This document shows positions 34,793 to 44,766 of a stretch of 52,269 bases of DNA, piece by piece. The position numbers and the translations under genes are program-made. The notes beneath the pieces are model-generated. The model did no database searches. It was not told the origin of the DNA and was given only the letters and a program-made list of their open reading frames with translations. Origin of the DNA: an uncultured Porphyromonadaceae bacterium. Lineage in GTDB: Bacteria; Bacteroidota; Bacteroidia; Bacteroidales; Muribaculaceae. The stretch's first letter is position 1; the number at the start of each line of letters is the position of its first letter. The DNA lies in assembly GCA_947427285.1 (NCBI GenBank), contig CANEHE010000014.1, positions 1 through 52,269 on the forward strand, in the 5' to 3' direction.

Positions 34793-35754
34793 CGAAGTAT
34801 GTTCCTGAACATGTAAGGGGACAGTCCGTAAATCCAGGCAACCAGTCTTGCCTTGATCTCAGGGAACCGTCTCAGATTTGCAGCATGCCTATCGAAATCA
34901 AGATCATACATCAGTTGCCGCACATCGCTATTCGAATGATCATTCCGGATATATGCGTGGATAGTGCCGAGTACCCATCGTGACAACATGAACTGTCGGG
35001 TTTGTCCCGATGCTCCTCTTTGAAATCTTAAATCCTTGTCAAGGATAGAGTAGGCCTTATATGCATCAATGACGCCCTTATGATCCATACTTCTCATTAT
35101 GGATCCTGGACGTTGCAGATAGTTATATAGTGTGTGCGGAATGAAGATGGCTCTACGGGCCCGGCATAATGCTTCCCAAATAAAGATAATATCTTCCGAA
35201 TAAGCGAGTCTTTTAAAAAGAAGATTGTTTTCCTGAATCCATAAAAGAGAAAATGCTGTCCCCGGCACAAGTATGGTCTTGGTTCTTTTAAGAAAGTCGT
35301 TTTGCAGAAGGTGAACGTTGTCATAGACTACCGGCTTAGTACTTCCTGTCGCAGTCTGGGATATAGAGTTTTGATCAACATATTGCACGCCAGATGCCAC
35401 CACATCCGGATGATCATGTATGGAGATCAGACTGTTGTAAAGTTCAAGTGTCTGGGGCTGGATAAAATCATCGCTGTCGAGGAAAATTACATATTCCCCT
35501 TTGGCGAGCCTGATGCCGGTGTTGCGCGCGGCTCCCAGACCGGAGTTCTTCTGTGAGACAAGATATGAATATGGATGGGTGAGAGCAAAATCCTCACATA
35601 TCTTTTTGCTGCCATCTGTAGAGCCATCATTGATCATTATTAGTTCAAAGTCTCTGAATGTCTGGGCATCCACGGACTGGAGAGATTGGCAGACATAGTC
35701 TTCCACATTATAGATCGGCATTATTATGGAAAATCTTACACTCATTGCTGACAA
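34783..35754 (-). CDS. glycosyltransferase family 2
   Basis: The 323-residue GT-A protein begins FSIIMPIYNVEDYVCQSLQSV with INDGSTDGS and the LDSDDFI metal motif. It overlaps the membrane polymerase by 10 bp downstream and the deacetylase by 13 bp upstream, so it is translated in a coupled series. Adds a sugar to the repeat unit. The donor is unknown. Confidence 0.88.
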   Translation of the reverse strand: MSAMSVRFSIIMPIYNVEDYVCQSLQSVDAQTFRDFELIMINDGSTDGSKKICEDFALTHPYSYLVSQKNSGLGAARNTGIRLAKGEYVIFLDSDDFIQPQTLELYNSLISIHDHPDVVASGVQYVDQNSISQTATGSTKPVVYDNVHLLQNDFLKRTKTILVPGTAFSLLWIQENNLLFKRLAYSEDIIFIWEALCRARRAIFIPHTLYNYLQRPGSIMRSMDHKGVIDAYKAYSILDKDLRFQRGASGQTRQFMLSRWVLGTIHAYIRNDHSNSDVRQLMYDLDFDRHAANLRRFPEIKARLVAWIYGLSPYMFRNILRWK

Positions 35755-36440
35755 AACTCTCTAATGAACTTTTCAGTGACGTTTATTCTTGGCAGAAAAT
35801 ATCTGGGTGATATGTCGGTGACAGGAGTCGGAATAGTCCCGAATCCCAAACGATAATATTCGTTGACTAATTTTTTGTGACGGAATCCACATTGATAGAC
35901 CGATCCGTAAGGAAAAGCGAAAAGTTCGATCTTCTTTCCTGTAATGTGTTTTAGCCTTTCTCTTGAGTCATACAGTTCCGCACGCATGATCTCCTTGTCA
36001 AGATGGCGGAAAAAGCAGTGATTGATCCCATGAGAACCTACTGTACACAGAGATGATTCCGAAATTTCACGGAGCATCCGTGTAGAGATGAATCCCGGAG
36101 TGTCAAGAAGTGATAATGACACGAATATGGTGAACGGAATTCCAGCGGTCTGCAGAATAGGAAACGCGTTTGTGTAGAAATTCCCGCATACATCATCGAA
36201 GGTAATGGCAAATGACTCTTCGCCATCAGTCACCTCTTCTCCTCTGACGATATTTTTGTCTGCCAGACAACTGACAAGTCTGGCGAAACTGGCGGTCGAG
36301 ATATTGAATTCACCTTCGGTTCCTCCTATTGAATGCAGCATGAGCACCGAAGTCTTTCTCTGTCTGAAAGATGAAACGATAGCGGTGATTTCATGTACGG
36401 CTCGACCGGCTCCCCGTTGTAGAAATTCGACGGCAGTCAT
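35742..36440 (-). CDS. polysaccharide deacetylase (CE4/NodB-like)
   Basis: The 232-residue protein has the NodB-type motifs TFDD at residues 80-83 and SHGINH (His137, His141), with a later FAFPYGS strand. These enzymes remove N- or O-acetyl groups from amino sugars using a metal ion. There is no signal peptide, so it probably acts in the cytoplasm on a nucleotide- or lipid-linked intermediate, unlike exported PgaB/IcaB types. It may generate a free amino group in the polymer, or it may have another small acyl substrate. Confidence 0.83.
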   Translation of the reverse strand: MTAVEFLQRGAGRAVHEITAIVSSFRQRKTSVLMLHSIGGTEGEFNISTASFARLVSCLADKNIVRGEEVTDGEESFAITFDDVCGNFYTNAFPILQTAGIPFTIFVSLSLLDTPGFISTRMLREISESSLCTVGSHGINHCFFRHLDKEIMRAELYDSRERLKHITGKKIELFAFPYGSVYQCGFRHKKLVNEYYRLGFGTIPTPVTDISPRYFLPRINVTEKFIREFCQQ

Positions 36441-36452
36441 TCTGCAGATACG

Positions 36453-37586
36453 TTATTGGAATATTGTTCTGATCACCTCCATCTGGGCATGAGGATTCCA
36501 TCGGTTGTCTATCTCCGAATAACACTCGCGTCGTATCTCCTCGCGATCTGAATGTTTCGAAAACCACCGCTCTATGGTTGCCACAAGATCTCCGGTATCT
36601 TTGAAATGAAAGAAATCCCCCGTTTTTTCAGGTTTTATAGCTTCGAATTCCGGTCCCTGATATATAAAAGTGTCGTGGGTGATGACAGGAGTGCCGAACA
36701 TCAACGAGTGTATGGCCGTCAGCCCTACATTTCCAGGAGACACACATATATCGGCATTATACAGATATTCAGCATTCATCTGTTCGTCAAAGCATTCCCC
36801 TGCGAAATATATTTTATCCCTGATCCCGATAGTGCGGGCAAGATCTTCAAGTTTCTTGCGTGCCTCACCGTCGCCTACCATCATTAGATTACATGACATA
36901 CCACGATCGGAAAGAAGGCGGACAGCGGTTACAAGCCGATCAAGTTCCTTGTAGGCTGTGAGACGACCCAGATAGATGAGAACCGGCAGCTTGTTGCCAA
37001 ATATCTTCTCATAAACATGAGACTTCCGGATGTGTTGTCTTATTGCCAATTGGGTGTCGAAGTCAAGTGAGTTGGATATGACTCTGATTTTGTCTTTGTC
37101 TATACCGTTCCGCACCATCAGTTTCCTGGCATGGTCTCCATATACGGCTATTCCGTCGGGCAGACTGAAAAAACGCCGTTTTATATACTTCTGGATGCTA
37201 GATTCTCTTCCATACCATCCGTGTGTCCATAACCATATTTTCGGCCGATGTTTACCCATCAGGCGTATTTTTATCATGTTTGCCCAGTCGCTCAGATTGC
37301 GGATTACTCCAGGTAACACCACATAGTCATATTGTCGGAGATTCAGATCGGAATTGTGACGGTAATGATGTATCGGATTGACTATAGTGGTTTCTTCCAG
37401 ATGTAAGTCACATCTGTTGAGACGTGAATAGTCATAGAAACGGAGATTCCTTCTTGCATTTCCGGCAAAATACCAGTCAATGTCGAATTCCTGATCCATC
37501 AGCTCGTATATCGCTTTCCGGTAGGAAGGCGCATACGGGAATATCATGGCTATGCGTTTCTTACGCTTTGTAGATGTCTGTTTCAT
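36453..37586 (-). CDS. glycosyltransferase family 4
   Basis: The 377-residue GT-B protein has an N-terminal domain (KRIAMIFPYAPSYRKAIYEL) and a C-terminal donor domain with PVLIYLGRLTAYKELDRLV and the CVSPGNVGLTAIHSL loop before the donor-binding site. The start overlaps the upstream dehydrogenase by 4 bp (ATGA). It participates in repeat-unit assembly. Donor and linkage are unknown. Confidence 0.87.
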   Translation of the reverse strand: MKQTSTKRKKRIAMIFPYAPSYRKAIYELMDQEFDIDWYFAGNARRNLRFYDYSRLNRCDLHLEETTIVNPIHHYRHNSDLNLRQYDYVVLPGVIRNLSDWANMIKIRLMGKHRPKIWLWTHGWYGRESSIQKYIKRRFFSLPDGIAVYGDHARKLMVRNGIDKDKIRVISNSLDFDTQLAIRQHIRKSHVYEKIFGNKLPVLIYLGRLTAYKELDRLVTAVRLLSDRGMSCNLMMVGDGEARKKLEDLARTIGIRDKIYFAGECFDEQMNAEYLYNADICVSPGNVGLTAIHSLMFGTPVITHDTFIYQGPEFEAIKPEKTGDFFHFKDTGDLVATIERWFSKHSDREEIRRECYSEIDNRWNPHAQMEVIRTIFQ

Positions 37587-38863
37587 AGGCGTTCATCCGC
37601 CTGGCCCACGGAAAGAGTGCTTTTTACGTCATATACCACCCCGCCGGGTTTGAGCAAAGATCGGAAGTCGAAATCCGCATATCTGGCGTGGGCTACAGCA
37701 TGTATCACCACGTCATAGAGAGTGTTTCCCGGGAACGTATCGAAGATGTCGATGCCGTATTGTCGTTTAGCTGTTGCCGGATCGGCGTGTGGATCGACTA
37801 TTGTGATGGAGTCTGTATATCGTTTCAGAGAACTGATAATATCTGCCACTTTGGTATTCCGCATGTCAGGGCAGTTTTCCTTGAATGTGAAACCGGCAAT
37901 CAGTATGTCAGCCCCTTTCACGAGTATGCCCCTTCTGTTCATCAGATCTACGACGCGCTCGGCCACGTAGCTTCCCATGCCATCGTTGAGATGTCGTGCG
38001 GCCTGCATGATCCGAGGCATGACGCCATATACCTGAGCTTTCTCAATCAGATAGTACGGATCCACACTTATGCAGTGGCCTCCGACAAGACCCGGTTTCA
38101 ACTTGATGAAGTTCCATTTGGAAGATGCGGCTTCAATGACCTCGGCTGTGTCGATTCCCATGGCATTGAAAATCTTGGCGAGTTCGTTCATGAAAGCTAT
38201 GTTGACGTCTCTCTGGGCGTTTTCAATGATCTTGGAGGCTTCCGCCACACGTATGGAACTTGCCCGGAAAGTGCCGTTATAGAGTACAGACCGGTATACA
38301 TTATCTATAAGAACTGCGGATTCCGGCGTTGAGCCAGATGTTACTTTCATGATAGTCTCCACTCTGTGGTTCTTGTCTCCGGGGTTTATACGTTCGGGAG
38401 AATAACCGGCGAAGAAATCACGGTTATAGCTCATACCGGACGTTTTCTCGATGACAGGGATACACTCCTCCTCTGTGACTCCAGGATAGACTGTGGATTC
38501 ATAGACGACGGTGTCTCCGGGCGATATCACTCTTCCCACGGTCTCGCTCGCTCCTATAAGGGGAGTCAGATCCGGATGGTTGTTTCTGTCCACCGGAGTC
38601 GGTACGGCCACAATATAGAAATTACACTCTTTTATTTCTTCGGTTAAAGTAGAGAACGATAGATTCCCTCTTTCAATAGCAGTCTGCAGTTCAGTTTCTG
38701 TAAGTTCGCCGGTATGATCTTTTCCGGCTTTCAGCTCGTCAATACGGTCGGGATTTCTATCGAATCCAACTACCGGGAATCTCTCAGAGAAAAGTCTTGC
38801 CAGCGGTAAGCCGACATATCCGAGTCCGATGATACATATTCTGATGTCGCTTAAGTCTGTCAT
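37583..38863 (-). CDS. nucleotide-sugar dehydrogenase (UDP-HexNAc type, TviB/WbpO-like)
   Basis: The 426-residue enzyme has an N-terminal NAD site IIGLGYVGLPLARLF, a central SPERINPGD motif, and a catalytic Cys264 in LVGGHCISVDPYYL. GGHCI-VDPYYL marks the UDP-N-acetylhexosamine dehydrogenase group (TviB, WbpO, WecC-like) and differs from UDP-glucose dehydrogenase. It oxidises the C6 of a UDP-HexNAc to a uronic acid. With Ugd at 43456, two types of uronic acid could be made, giving an acidic polymer. Confidence 0.9.
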   Translation of the reverse strand: MTDLSDIRICIIGLGYVGLPLARLFSERFPVVGFDRNPDRIDELKAGKDHTGELTETELQTAIERGNLSFSTLTEEIKECNFYIVAVPTPVDRNNHPDLTPLIGASETVGRVISPGDTVVYESTVYPGVTEEECIPVIEKTSGMSYNRDFFAGYSPERINPGDKNHRVETIMKVTSGSTPESAVLIDNVYRSVLYNGTFRASSIRVAEASKIIENAQRDVNIAFMNELAKIFNAMGIDTAEVIEAASSKWNFIKLKPGLVGGHCISVDPYYLIEKAQVYGVMPRIMQAARHLNDGMGSYVAERVVDLMNRRGILVKGADILIAGFTFKENCPDMRNTKVADIISSLKRYTDSITIVDPHADPATAKRQYGIDIFDTFPGNTLYDVVIHAVAHARYADFDFRSLLKPGGVVYDVKSTLSVGQADERL

Positions 38864-38874
38864 GGTTATGTATT

Positions 38875-40017
38875 TTAGTCTATATCAGGTGAACAGATCC
38901 CTTCGGTGAATACCGTTTTACCGGAATTGTATCTGATGTCTGTTGCAAGTTTGATAAACCTCGCTGCCACTCTTTGTGGAGAGAACTCTTCAAGCATTTT
39001 TCTGTAAGCATCTGTACCTATCCGGCGTATGCGTTCCTTATCCCGGACCAAAAGGAGAATCTTGGATAGGAGATCGTCTGTGTTTCCGGATTTGAAAACT
39101 ATTCCGGTATTCTGATCGGATATAAGCCATTTGGCGCAACCCGGAGCATCAGAGGAAATCACGGCACATCCGCGGCTCATGGCCTCATTGATGACAGCAC
39201 CCCACCCTTCGCGCCGGTCACTTGTGAACAAAAATATGTCGGCTTCATCCATTTTGCGCATCAGTTCCGCGTTAGGCAGATTACCGTGGAAATTCACATA
39301 TTCTTCCAGATGTTCATGAATGACTCTCTCTTTTATCTTACTTTCCTCCGGACCTGTTCCATACATATCCAGAGAAAATCTGATCCCGGCATCTTTGAGA
39401 CGGGAAGCAACGACAACTGCCATTTCCGGGTGCTTCAGTCTTATAAAACGGGCACACCACATTATCCGTATTACATCACTTCCACGTCGCGAATGCAGCT
39501 CAGCCAGATTTTTTTCCTGAACATCTGTGAAATAGCCCCATTTGAACTGTTTACCTCTGAATGAATGCAGAAACCTCATGTCATCAGCTGCGTATGCTCC
39601 GGCATTGAGCCGGTAAAGTGACTTTCCTGAAAAATGGACATGATAATGCCATTGGTGTTTCATCAATCGGGGAGACAAAAGATTCCATATTCCTCTTTTC
39701 ATCCATCTTTCGCCGTATTCAAAAGTGATTTTTCCAGTGTCGAGACGCTGTATTATCCATTTATATGGATAATATCCACCATAAACAGAAACGTCTGCGT
39801 CAAGAAAAAGTCTTTCAGCCTTTTTATATGATTCGATGTTTTCCCATGCTTTTATCAGCCAGGGGATATCGTTAAATTCCGGATAGCCCGAGGAAAGGAA
39901 ACTCTGCCTCATCTGCTTCATTTCGATAAACCGATATTGTCCGTCTGTGAGGCGGAACAATTCACGTGCCACAGGAGCCTGATGATGATTGATGAAGTTA
40001 GAAAGCCAGACAATCAT
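38875..40017 (-). CDS. glycosyltransferase family 4
   Basis: The 380-residue GT-B protein has the IVWLSNFINHHQAPVARELF N-terminus and, in the C-terminal donor domain, TSDRREGWGAVINEAMSRGC, the E-x7-E donor-site region of GT4. Its stop is 11 nt before the dehydrogenase gene and its start overlaps the ATP-grasp gene's stop by 4 bp. Adds a sugar to the repeat unit. The donor is unknown. Confidence 0.87.
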   Translation of the reverse strand: MIVWLSNFINHHQAPVARELFRLTDGQYRFIEMKQMRQSFLSSGYPEFNDIPWLIKAWENIESYKKAERLFLDADVSVYGGYYPYKWIIQRLDTGKITFEYGERWMKRGIWNLLSPRLMKHQWHYHVHFSGKSLYRLNAGAYAADDMRFLHSFRGKQFKWGYFTDVQEKNLAELHSRRGSDVIRIMWCARFIRLKHPEMAVVVASRLKDAGIRFSLDMYGTGPEESKIKERVIHEHLEEYVNFHGNLPNAELMRKMDEADIFLFTSDRREGWGAVINEAMSRGCAVISSDAPGCAKWLISDQNTGIVFKSGNTDDLLSKILLLVRDKERIRRIGTDAYRKMLEEFSPQRVAARFIKLATDIRYNSGKTVFTEGICSPDID

Positions 40018-40931
40018 GAAGGAAAGAGTTCTGGATTCTCTTTACGTAGAGCTCTTATTCTATCTCCGAGGTCCCGGAGAAATTCAGGTTTGAAATAATT
40101 CATCTTCCCTCCACAACTGGATAATGTAAGCTCTCCGAATATCGGTCTCCCTTCGGACTCGTAGAGATCAACTCTCATCTGCGGTTCACCTTCCGAGAGA
40201 ATTGCAGCACAGCGCAACATTTCGTCAAGACATTCCGGTTTTGGAAAAGGAGTTCCCGCAGGATGATATTCCTTTTCATATATTATAGCATCGTCACGGC
40301 GATTCCAGTCGGCGTCGTACATATCGACAGTAAGATGGTGCGGGCCACGGTCGTAGCATAGAAATATATACAATGGTTTGCCTCCTATGCACCAAATTTT
40401 ATAGTCTACCAACGATTTGCAACCGGAATGTTGCGATTCCGGACTTATGAGCTTTTCAGCATAGATACGTGGCCGGATAAGACTATAGTGGCTTTCACAG
40501 CTCTCAGTACCAAAAGTTTTTCCAAGCCATTTATCCATTTCCTCCACTATTTTGTCTATGTCTGGAGAATGTTCGCTGTCTACGATTATATTGGTTCCAC
40601 ACCCATGATTGGTCTTCAGTACAAAACTGGACGGAAGGATTGAGAAGTCAATTTCTCCGACATTATCCCAGACTCCATAGACAGGCAGAAGAATCTCTCC
40701 AAGCCCTTTTGATTTCACGATATCTCTTACAGCAATCTTATCGGCCATACGAGCCCATTTTTGCCTGTCCGGGCTTGTCATAAACACATTGATCCATTCA
40801 TTAAGGTCGCGAGGGTTTTCCCAGTCGATGGTATGTCCGAAAGTATACCGGTAGCGCATATCCGCAAATACTTTCCGCGGAAGCAGGCGGCTCAGAATCC
40901 TGACAGAAGTTTCTTTCAATATGCGATTCAT
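40014..40931 (-). CDS. ATP-grasp TupA-like protein
   Basis: With the start at 40931, which overlaps the upstream gene by 4 bp (ATGA), the protein has 305 residues. A longer frame to 41024 would overlap that gene by almost 100 bp and is less likely. Features include DIVKSKGLGEILLPVYGVW, FVLKTNHGCGTN (ATP-grasp lysine loop) and FGELTLSSCGG. Such TupA-like proteins are found in many capsule loci. The family name comes from teichuronopeptide synthesis, and they may add amino acids or act as unusual glycosyltransferases. The precise reaction is not established from sequence. Confidence 0.85.
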   Translation of the reverse strand: MNRILKETSVRILSRLLPRKVFADMRYRYTFGHTIDWENPRDLNEWINVFMTSPDRQKWARMADKIAVRDIVKSKGLGEILLPVYGVWDNVGEIDFSILPSSFVLKTNHGCGTNIIVDSEHSPDIDKIVEEMDKWLGKTFGTESCESHYSLIRPRIYAEKLISPESQHSGCKSLVDYKIWCIGGKPLYIFLCYDRGPHHLTVDMYDADWNRRDDAIIYEKEYHPAGTPFPKPECLDEMLRCAAILSEGEPQMRVDLYESEGRPIFGELTLSSCGGKMNYFKPEFLRDLGDRIRALRKENPELFPS

Positions 40932-42094
40932 TGTTGCGGGGATGAAAGCGATGGCTGGTTTATGAACTTTCGTTTTCCTTTCTCGGCCAAAGCGAACCCT
41001 GTCACCATCCAGAGGATGAAACATTTCACTCCCGGGCCGAAAGGAGGATAGGCCTCAAACAAAGAATTTATTATCAGAATCCAGAAAAGCAGAAACGCGG
41101 CCAGATTTATACCTGATCGCGGTTTGAGACTGTATATCTTCCGACCCAGACTGACGAGGAACGTAAATATTATGAATGCGCCGACAAGACCGTACTGCAC
41201 TATTGCCATCAGCGGGAAACAATCCATATAGTCAGTGCCCGAACCGAATACTATATTTTCAGGAATTTTTTCTATCTGTTTTGCCATCAGATACAGTCGT
41301 CCTGATGATAACTCGTCAAGATCCGTGGTATCACGTCCTCCCAATAGAATATTGTTTACTATTGTGTCGTAAGCGGACGGACTTGTCCACAGGTAAACGA
41401 GAGCACCGGCGGCCAATAGAAACATGAGAATCCGTATCTTCACGTTTTTGAACATGAAGATATAATATCCGATTACAAAAAATACTCCACATAGAGTGGC
41501 TCTTGATTTCATCATGAACACTATGGTCAACATGAATATACCCGCTACTATGTAGGCTACCCGTGAGGGTTTGTATTTGGGAATGAAACATGCAATGCCG
41601 AAGACCAGTACATTTACAAGGATCTGACCCATGGAATTTTTCTCCGAGAATGCATATTCCACTGCTGAAATGTCTGACTTCACAAGAAACTGTGTATACA
41701 CAGCATACGCCAGATAAACTCCGCAGATGAAAAGGAACACAACAAGCCAGCGCAGCTTACGTGGTGAGCCGTAATTTTCCCAATATGCGTAAGAAACCAC
41801 TGTGATCATCAAGGATATACAGATATTCATGATGTCAGACCCCTCTTCCGAAGAGAGATAGTCAATATTTGTGGAAAGCTGCATGAAACAGCAATATAGT
41901 CCGAATACGATCGTAAAAAAATAAAAGAAAGCAAGCCGCAGAGAAATCACAGACCGAAATCTCACCACGATGAGATAGAGCAGTGGGAAAACCCACATTA
42001 CCTTGAAGTATGTGTCCGCCTTCATCTGGATGATATCCGGAGTCTGGGAAATCATCGAACAGATTACAGCCATGAAAAAGAGTAACGTCGGCAT
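40928..42094 (-). CDS. O-antigen ligase/polymerase-like membrane protein (Wzy_C type)
   Basis: The 388-residue protein has about 10-12 TM helices and the conserved FSEKNSMGQILVNVLVFG loop of the O-antigen ligase/Wzy family, plus IVFGSGTDYMDCF in the large periplasmic part. It lies 6 nt from the flippase gene and overlaps the ATP-grasp gene by 4 bp. It likely polymerises repeat units in the periplasm. A WaaL-like ligase function is the alternative, since the locus has another polymerase-like protein at 33407. Confidence 0.85.
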   Translation of the reverse strand: MPTLLFFMAVICSMISQTPDIIQMKADTYFKVMWVFPLLYLIVVRFRSVISLRLAFFYFFTIVFGLYCCFMQLSTNIDYLSSEEGSDIMNICISLMITVVSYAYWENYGSPRKLRWLVVFLFICGVYLAYAVYTQFLVKSDISAVEYAFSEKNSMGQILVNVLVFGIACFIPKYKPSRVAYIVAGIFMLTIVFMMKSRATLCGVFFVIGYYIFMFKNVKIRILMFLLAAGALVYLWTSPSAYDTIVNNILLGGRDTTDLDELSSGRLYLMAKQIEKIPENIVFGSGTDYMDCFPLMAIVQYGLVGAFIIFTFLVSLGRKIYSLKPRSGINLAAFLLFWILIINSLFEAYPPFGPGVKCFILWMVTGFALAEKGKRKFINQPSLSSPQQ

Positions 42095-42100
42095 GTGATT

Positions 42101-43393
42101 TCAGCAATTCCCGTCAGTTCGTCGGAACAGTTTGATGACTCCGCAGGAGATGAACAGGATAATAAAATATAGTGCAGACCCTGCTGTATAGGCAACCGAA
42201 TAGCTTATTGCACCGGAATCTTCACCGAAGCGGAGAAGGAGTAGCCACGCCAGTCCGAGGATTGCGAGATCCTGAAGTATGCGATAAGCAAGCAGAAGCC
42301 AGTTGTGGCCGCGGGAGAGCAGTTCAGAGTAGAGTACGGTGGAACAGGCGGAGAAGACGGTAGCGAGTGTCAGGATACGCAACACACTTTCAAGACCAGT
42401 GAACGTATGGCCGTAGAAACCGGTGATCCAACCGGCAAGCAGATAGACCACTACGAAAGGGATGAGAGTTGTGATAAAATTGACGCCAAACATCGTTTTC
42501 AGAGTGTATCGATGTGTGGTTTTGTCTCCAACTGTTCCACTGAGATGAGAGATTATCACATTGGTGAGCAGACCAGGTATGAATGTTATCACGCCGTTCC
42601 ACATTGCAGCGGCTGTGTAAAGCCCGACCTGACCTGCCGATGATAGTTTTATGAGGAGCATTATTCCACCCCAGTTGCACACGGTGTAGTTAAGTTCCTG
42701 CAGAGCAATAGGAAAGGAGAATAGACAGAGTTCACGTTTGCGGGAGACATCGGTCTGTCCTGCCAATCCTTTCAACAGTTTGCGGAGTGACAACCAGTTT
42801 AGCAGAGCGTTGAGTGCCTGCGAGAAGAAGAGAATAGCCAATGCGCCGTCAAGATGAAACCAGTATGTGAGCGGCACGCACCCCAAGAGCATTGCAGTGC
42901 TTGAGATAACGTTGTTGCGGGCAATCGTGCGGAAGTCGCCGAACCCAGCGAGTATGCCGTTCTGAGTGGTATTCAGGGCTTTGCAGACTATTATTACACC
43001 CAGAATACGGAAAGCCCAGGCAAGTTCCGGCTCGTCGAGGAAACGCGCCAGCGGTGTGGCTGCGATCAATAATCCGATGGCAAGCAATGCGCTGAATACA
43101 ACTGTGATCTGCACCGCATCACGCGACAGCGCACGGACAGCCGATCTGTCCTCTTTCAGAGCGTTGGCAATGTATTTTGTTGAGGATATTCCGAGTCCCA
43201 ATGTGGCGAAACCGGCTATGTAGAGCATTGTGGTCTTTACGATTCCGAATTCCCCATAAGCGTTGACACCAAGAAAATTGGCTATGACTATTCCGGCAAG
43301 AAGCAAAAAACCGTTGCCGAGTCCGTTGCCGAAGACAGCCCAGAACGAATCCTTGGCCAATTTGCTTGACTTGAGTTTGCCGATATATGTCAT
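42101..43393 (-). CDS. Wzx-like oligosaccharide flippase
   Basis: The 430-residue protein has about 12-14 TM helices and belongs to the polysaccharide biosynthesis (MATE-like, MOP) family. The N-terminus contains KDSFWAVFGNGLGNGFLLLAG followed by GVNAYGEFGIVKTT. It flips undecaprenyl-linked repeat units from the cytoplasmic to the periplasmic face. The 62-nt leader before its start contains a 7-bp repeat tract. It is followed by the Wzy-type protein gene. Confidence 0.88.
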   Translation of the reverse strand: MTYIGKLKSSKLAKDSFWAVFGNGLGNGFLLLAGIVIANFLGVNAYGEFGIVKTTMLYIAGFATLGLGISSTKYIANALKEDRSAVRALSRDAVQITVVFSALLAIGLLIAATPLARFLDEPELAWAFRILGVIIVCKALNTTQNGILAGFGDFRTIARNNVISSTAMLLGCVPLTYWFHLDGALAILFFSQALNALLNWLSLRKLLKGLAGQTDVSRKRELCLFSFPIALQELNYTVCNWGGIMLLIKLSSAGQVGLYTAAAMWNGVITFIPGLLTNVIISHLSGTVGDKTTHRYTLKTMFGVNFITTLIPFVVVYLLAGWITGFYGHTFTGLESVLRILTLATVFSACSTVLYSELLSRGHNWLLLAYRILQDLAILGLAWLLLLRFGEDSGAISYSVAYTAGSALYFIILFISCGVIKLFRRTDGNC

Positions 43394-43411
43394 CGTCTTC
43401 GTATCAAATCC

Positions 43412-43460
43412 TCTAAAACCTGATCCCTAATTACCTGTCACCTATCTATCACCTGTCACC
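43412..43460 (-). repeat. degenerate 7-bp repeat in the flippase leader
   Basis: On the plus strand units are TCTAAAA, CCTGATC, CCTAATT, ACCTGTC, ACCTATC, then a 4-nt break (TATC), ACCTGTC and a partial unit. The tract ends 19 nt from the flippase start codon and runs into the ugd stop codon. Confidence 0.8.
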
Positions 43461-44766
43461 CGATCTTGTCGTAGGTGAATCCAGCCTCTCTGAGATACTC
43501 CGGATCATAGATGTTACGTCCGTCAATGATCAGCGGACAGCGCATGGTGCGTTTCAGCACCGGAAGCGACGGCATGCGGAACTGTTTCCATTCCGTCACA
43601 AGCAGAAGCGCGTCGGCATCCACAACCGCATCATACATGTCGGAAGCATATTCCACTGTATCACCGAGTCTGCGTCGGCATTCCTCCATCGCTACCGGAT
43701 CGAATACCCGAACGGTGGCTCCGGCCTCTTTGAGCCGGTTTATAAGAATAAGAGACGGAGCCTCGCGCATGTCGTCGGTCTCAGGCTTGAATGCCAACCC
43801 CCACAGTGCGACGCGCCGCCCTTTTATGTCGCCGTTGAAATGCCGGAGCAGTTTTTTGAACAACACCTCTTTCTGAGCGGCATTCACTTCCTCCACGGCC
43901 CGCAACACACGCATGTCATATCCGGCCTGTGAGGCCGATTTGATAAGAGCCTTCACATCTTTTGGGAAGCATGACCCTCCGTAACCGCATCCAGGATAGA
44001 GAAACTTTTTTCCTATGCGCGTGTCGGAGCCGATCCCTTTGCGCACCATGTTCACGTCCGCTCCGACAAGTTCACAGAGGTTAGCGATATCGTTCATGAA
44101 CGATATACGCGTGGCCAGCATTGAGTTGGCCGCATACTTTATCATCTCCGCCGACGGTATGTCGGTAAATATCATACGATCGCTGACCACCATAAACGGA
44201 CGGTAGAGACGTTCCATCACTTTTCGCGCCTGTTCGCTTTCCGTTCCGACCACCACGCGGTCCGGACTCATGAAATCCTTTATTGCGGCTCCCTCCTTGA
44301 GAAATTCCGGATTGGAAGCCACGTCAAAATCCACGTCGACGCCCCGTTTCTGAAGTTCTGCTTTGATAGCCTCGCGTACTTTCGCCGCTGTGCCTACAGG
44401 AACAGTAGACTTGGTGACAAGCAGCGTATAACGGTCTATATTGCGTCCGAACTCGCGTGCCACATCAAGCACATACTGCAGATCGGCCGATCCATCCTCG
44501 TCCGGCGGGGTGCCTACGGCGGAGAATACCACTTCCACATTCGAAAGCACCTCAGGCAGCGATGTGGTGAAATGAAGACGCCCCGCCTCTACGTTGCGGC
44601 GAACCATCTCTTCCAGACCGGGTTCGTAGATCGGGATCTCTCCGTTGCGGAGACGATTGATTTTATCTGAATCGATGTCTACACAGACCACATCGATCCC
44701 CATTTCGGCGAAACAGGCTCCTGACACCAGACCTACATATCCGGTTCCGACTATCGCGATGTTCAT
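43456..44766 (-). CDS. ugd: UDP-glucose 6-dehydrogenase
   Basis: The 436-residue enzyme has the NAD motif IAIVGTGYVGLVSGACFAE at the N-terminus and catalytic Cys266 in GYGGSCFPKDVKAL, the signature of UDP-glucose dehydrogenase. It also has NPEFLKEGAAIKDFMSPDRV in the middle. It makes UDP-glucuronate for an acidic sugar. Start overlaps the phosphatase gene stop by 4 bp. In many bacteria this enzyme is a substrate of the locus tyrosine kinase. Confidence 0.95.
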   Translation of the reverse strand: MNIAIVGTGYVGLVSGACFAEMGIDVVCVDIDSDKINRLRNGEIPIYEPGLEEMVRRNVEAGRLHFTTSLPEVLSNVEVVFSAVGTPPDEDGSADLQYVLDVAREFGRNIDRYTLLVTKSTVPVGTAAKVREAIKAELQKRGVDVDFDVASNPEFLKEGAAIKDFMSPDRVVVGTESEQARKVMERLYRPFMVVSDRMIFTDIPSAEMIKYAANSMLATRISFMNDIANLCELVGADVNMVRKGIGSDTRIGKKFLYPGCGYGGSCFPKDVKALIKSASQAGYDMRVLRAVEEVNAAQKEVLFKKLLRHFNGDIKGRRVALWGLAFKPETDDMREAPSLILINRLKEAGATVRVFDPVAMEECRRRLGDTVEYASDMYDAVVDADALLLVTEWKQFRMPSLPVLKRTMRCPLIIDGRNIYDPEYLREAGFTYDKIG

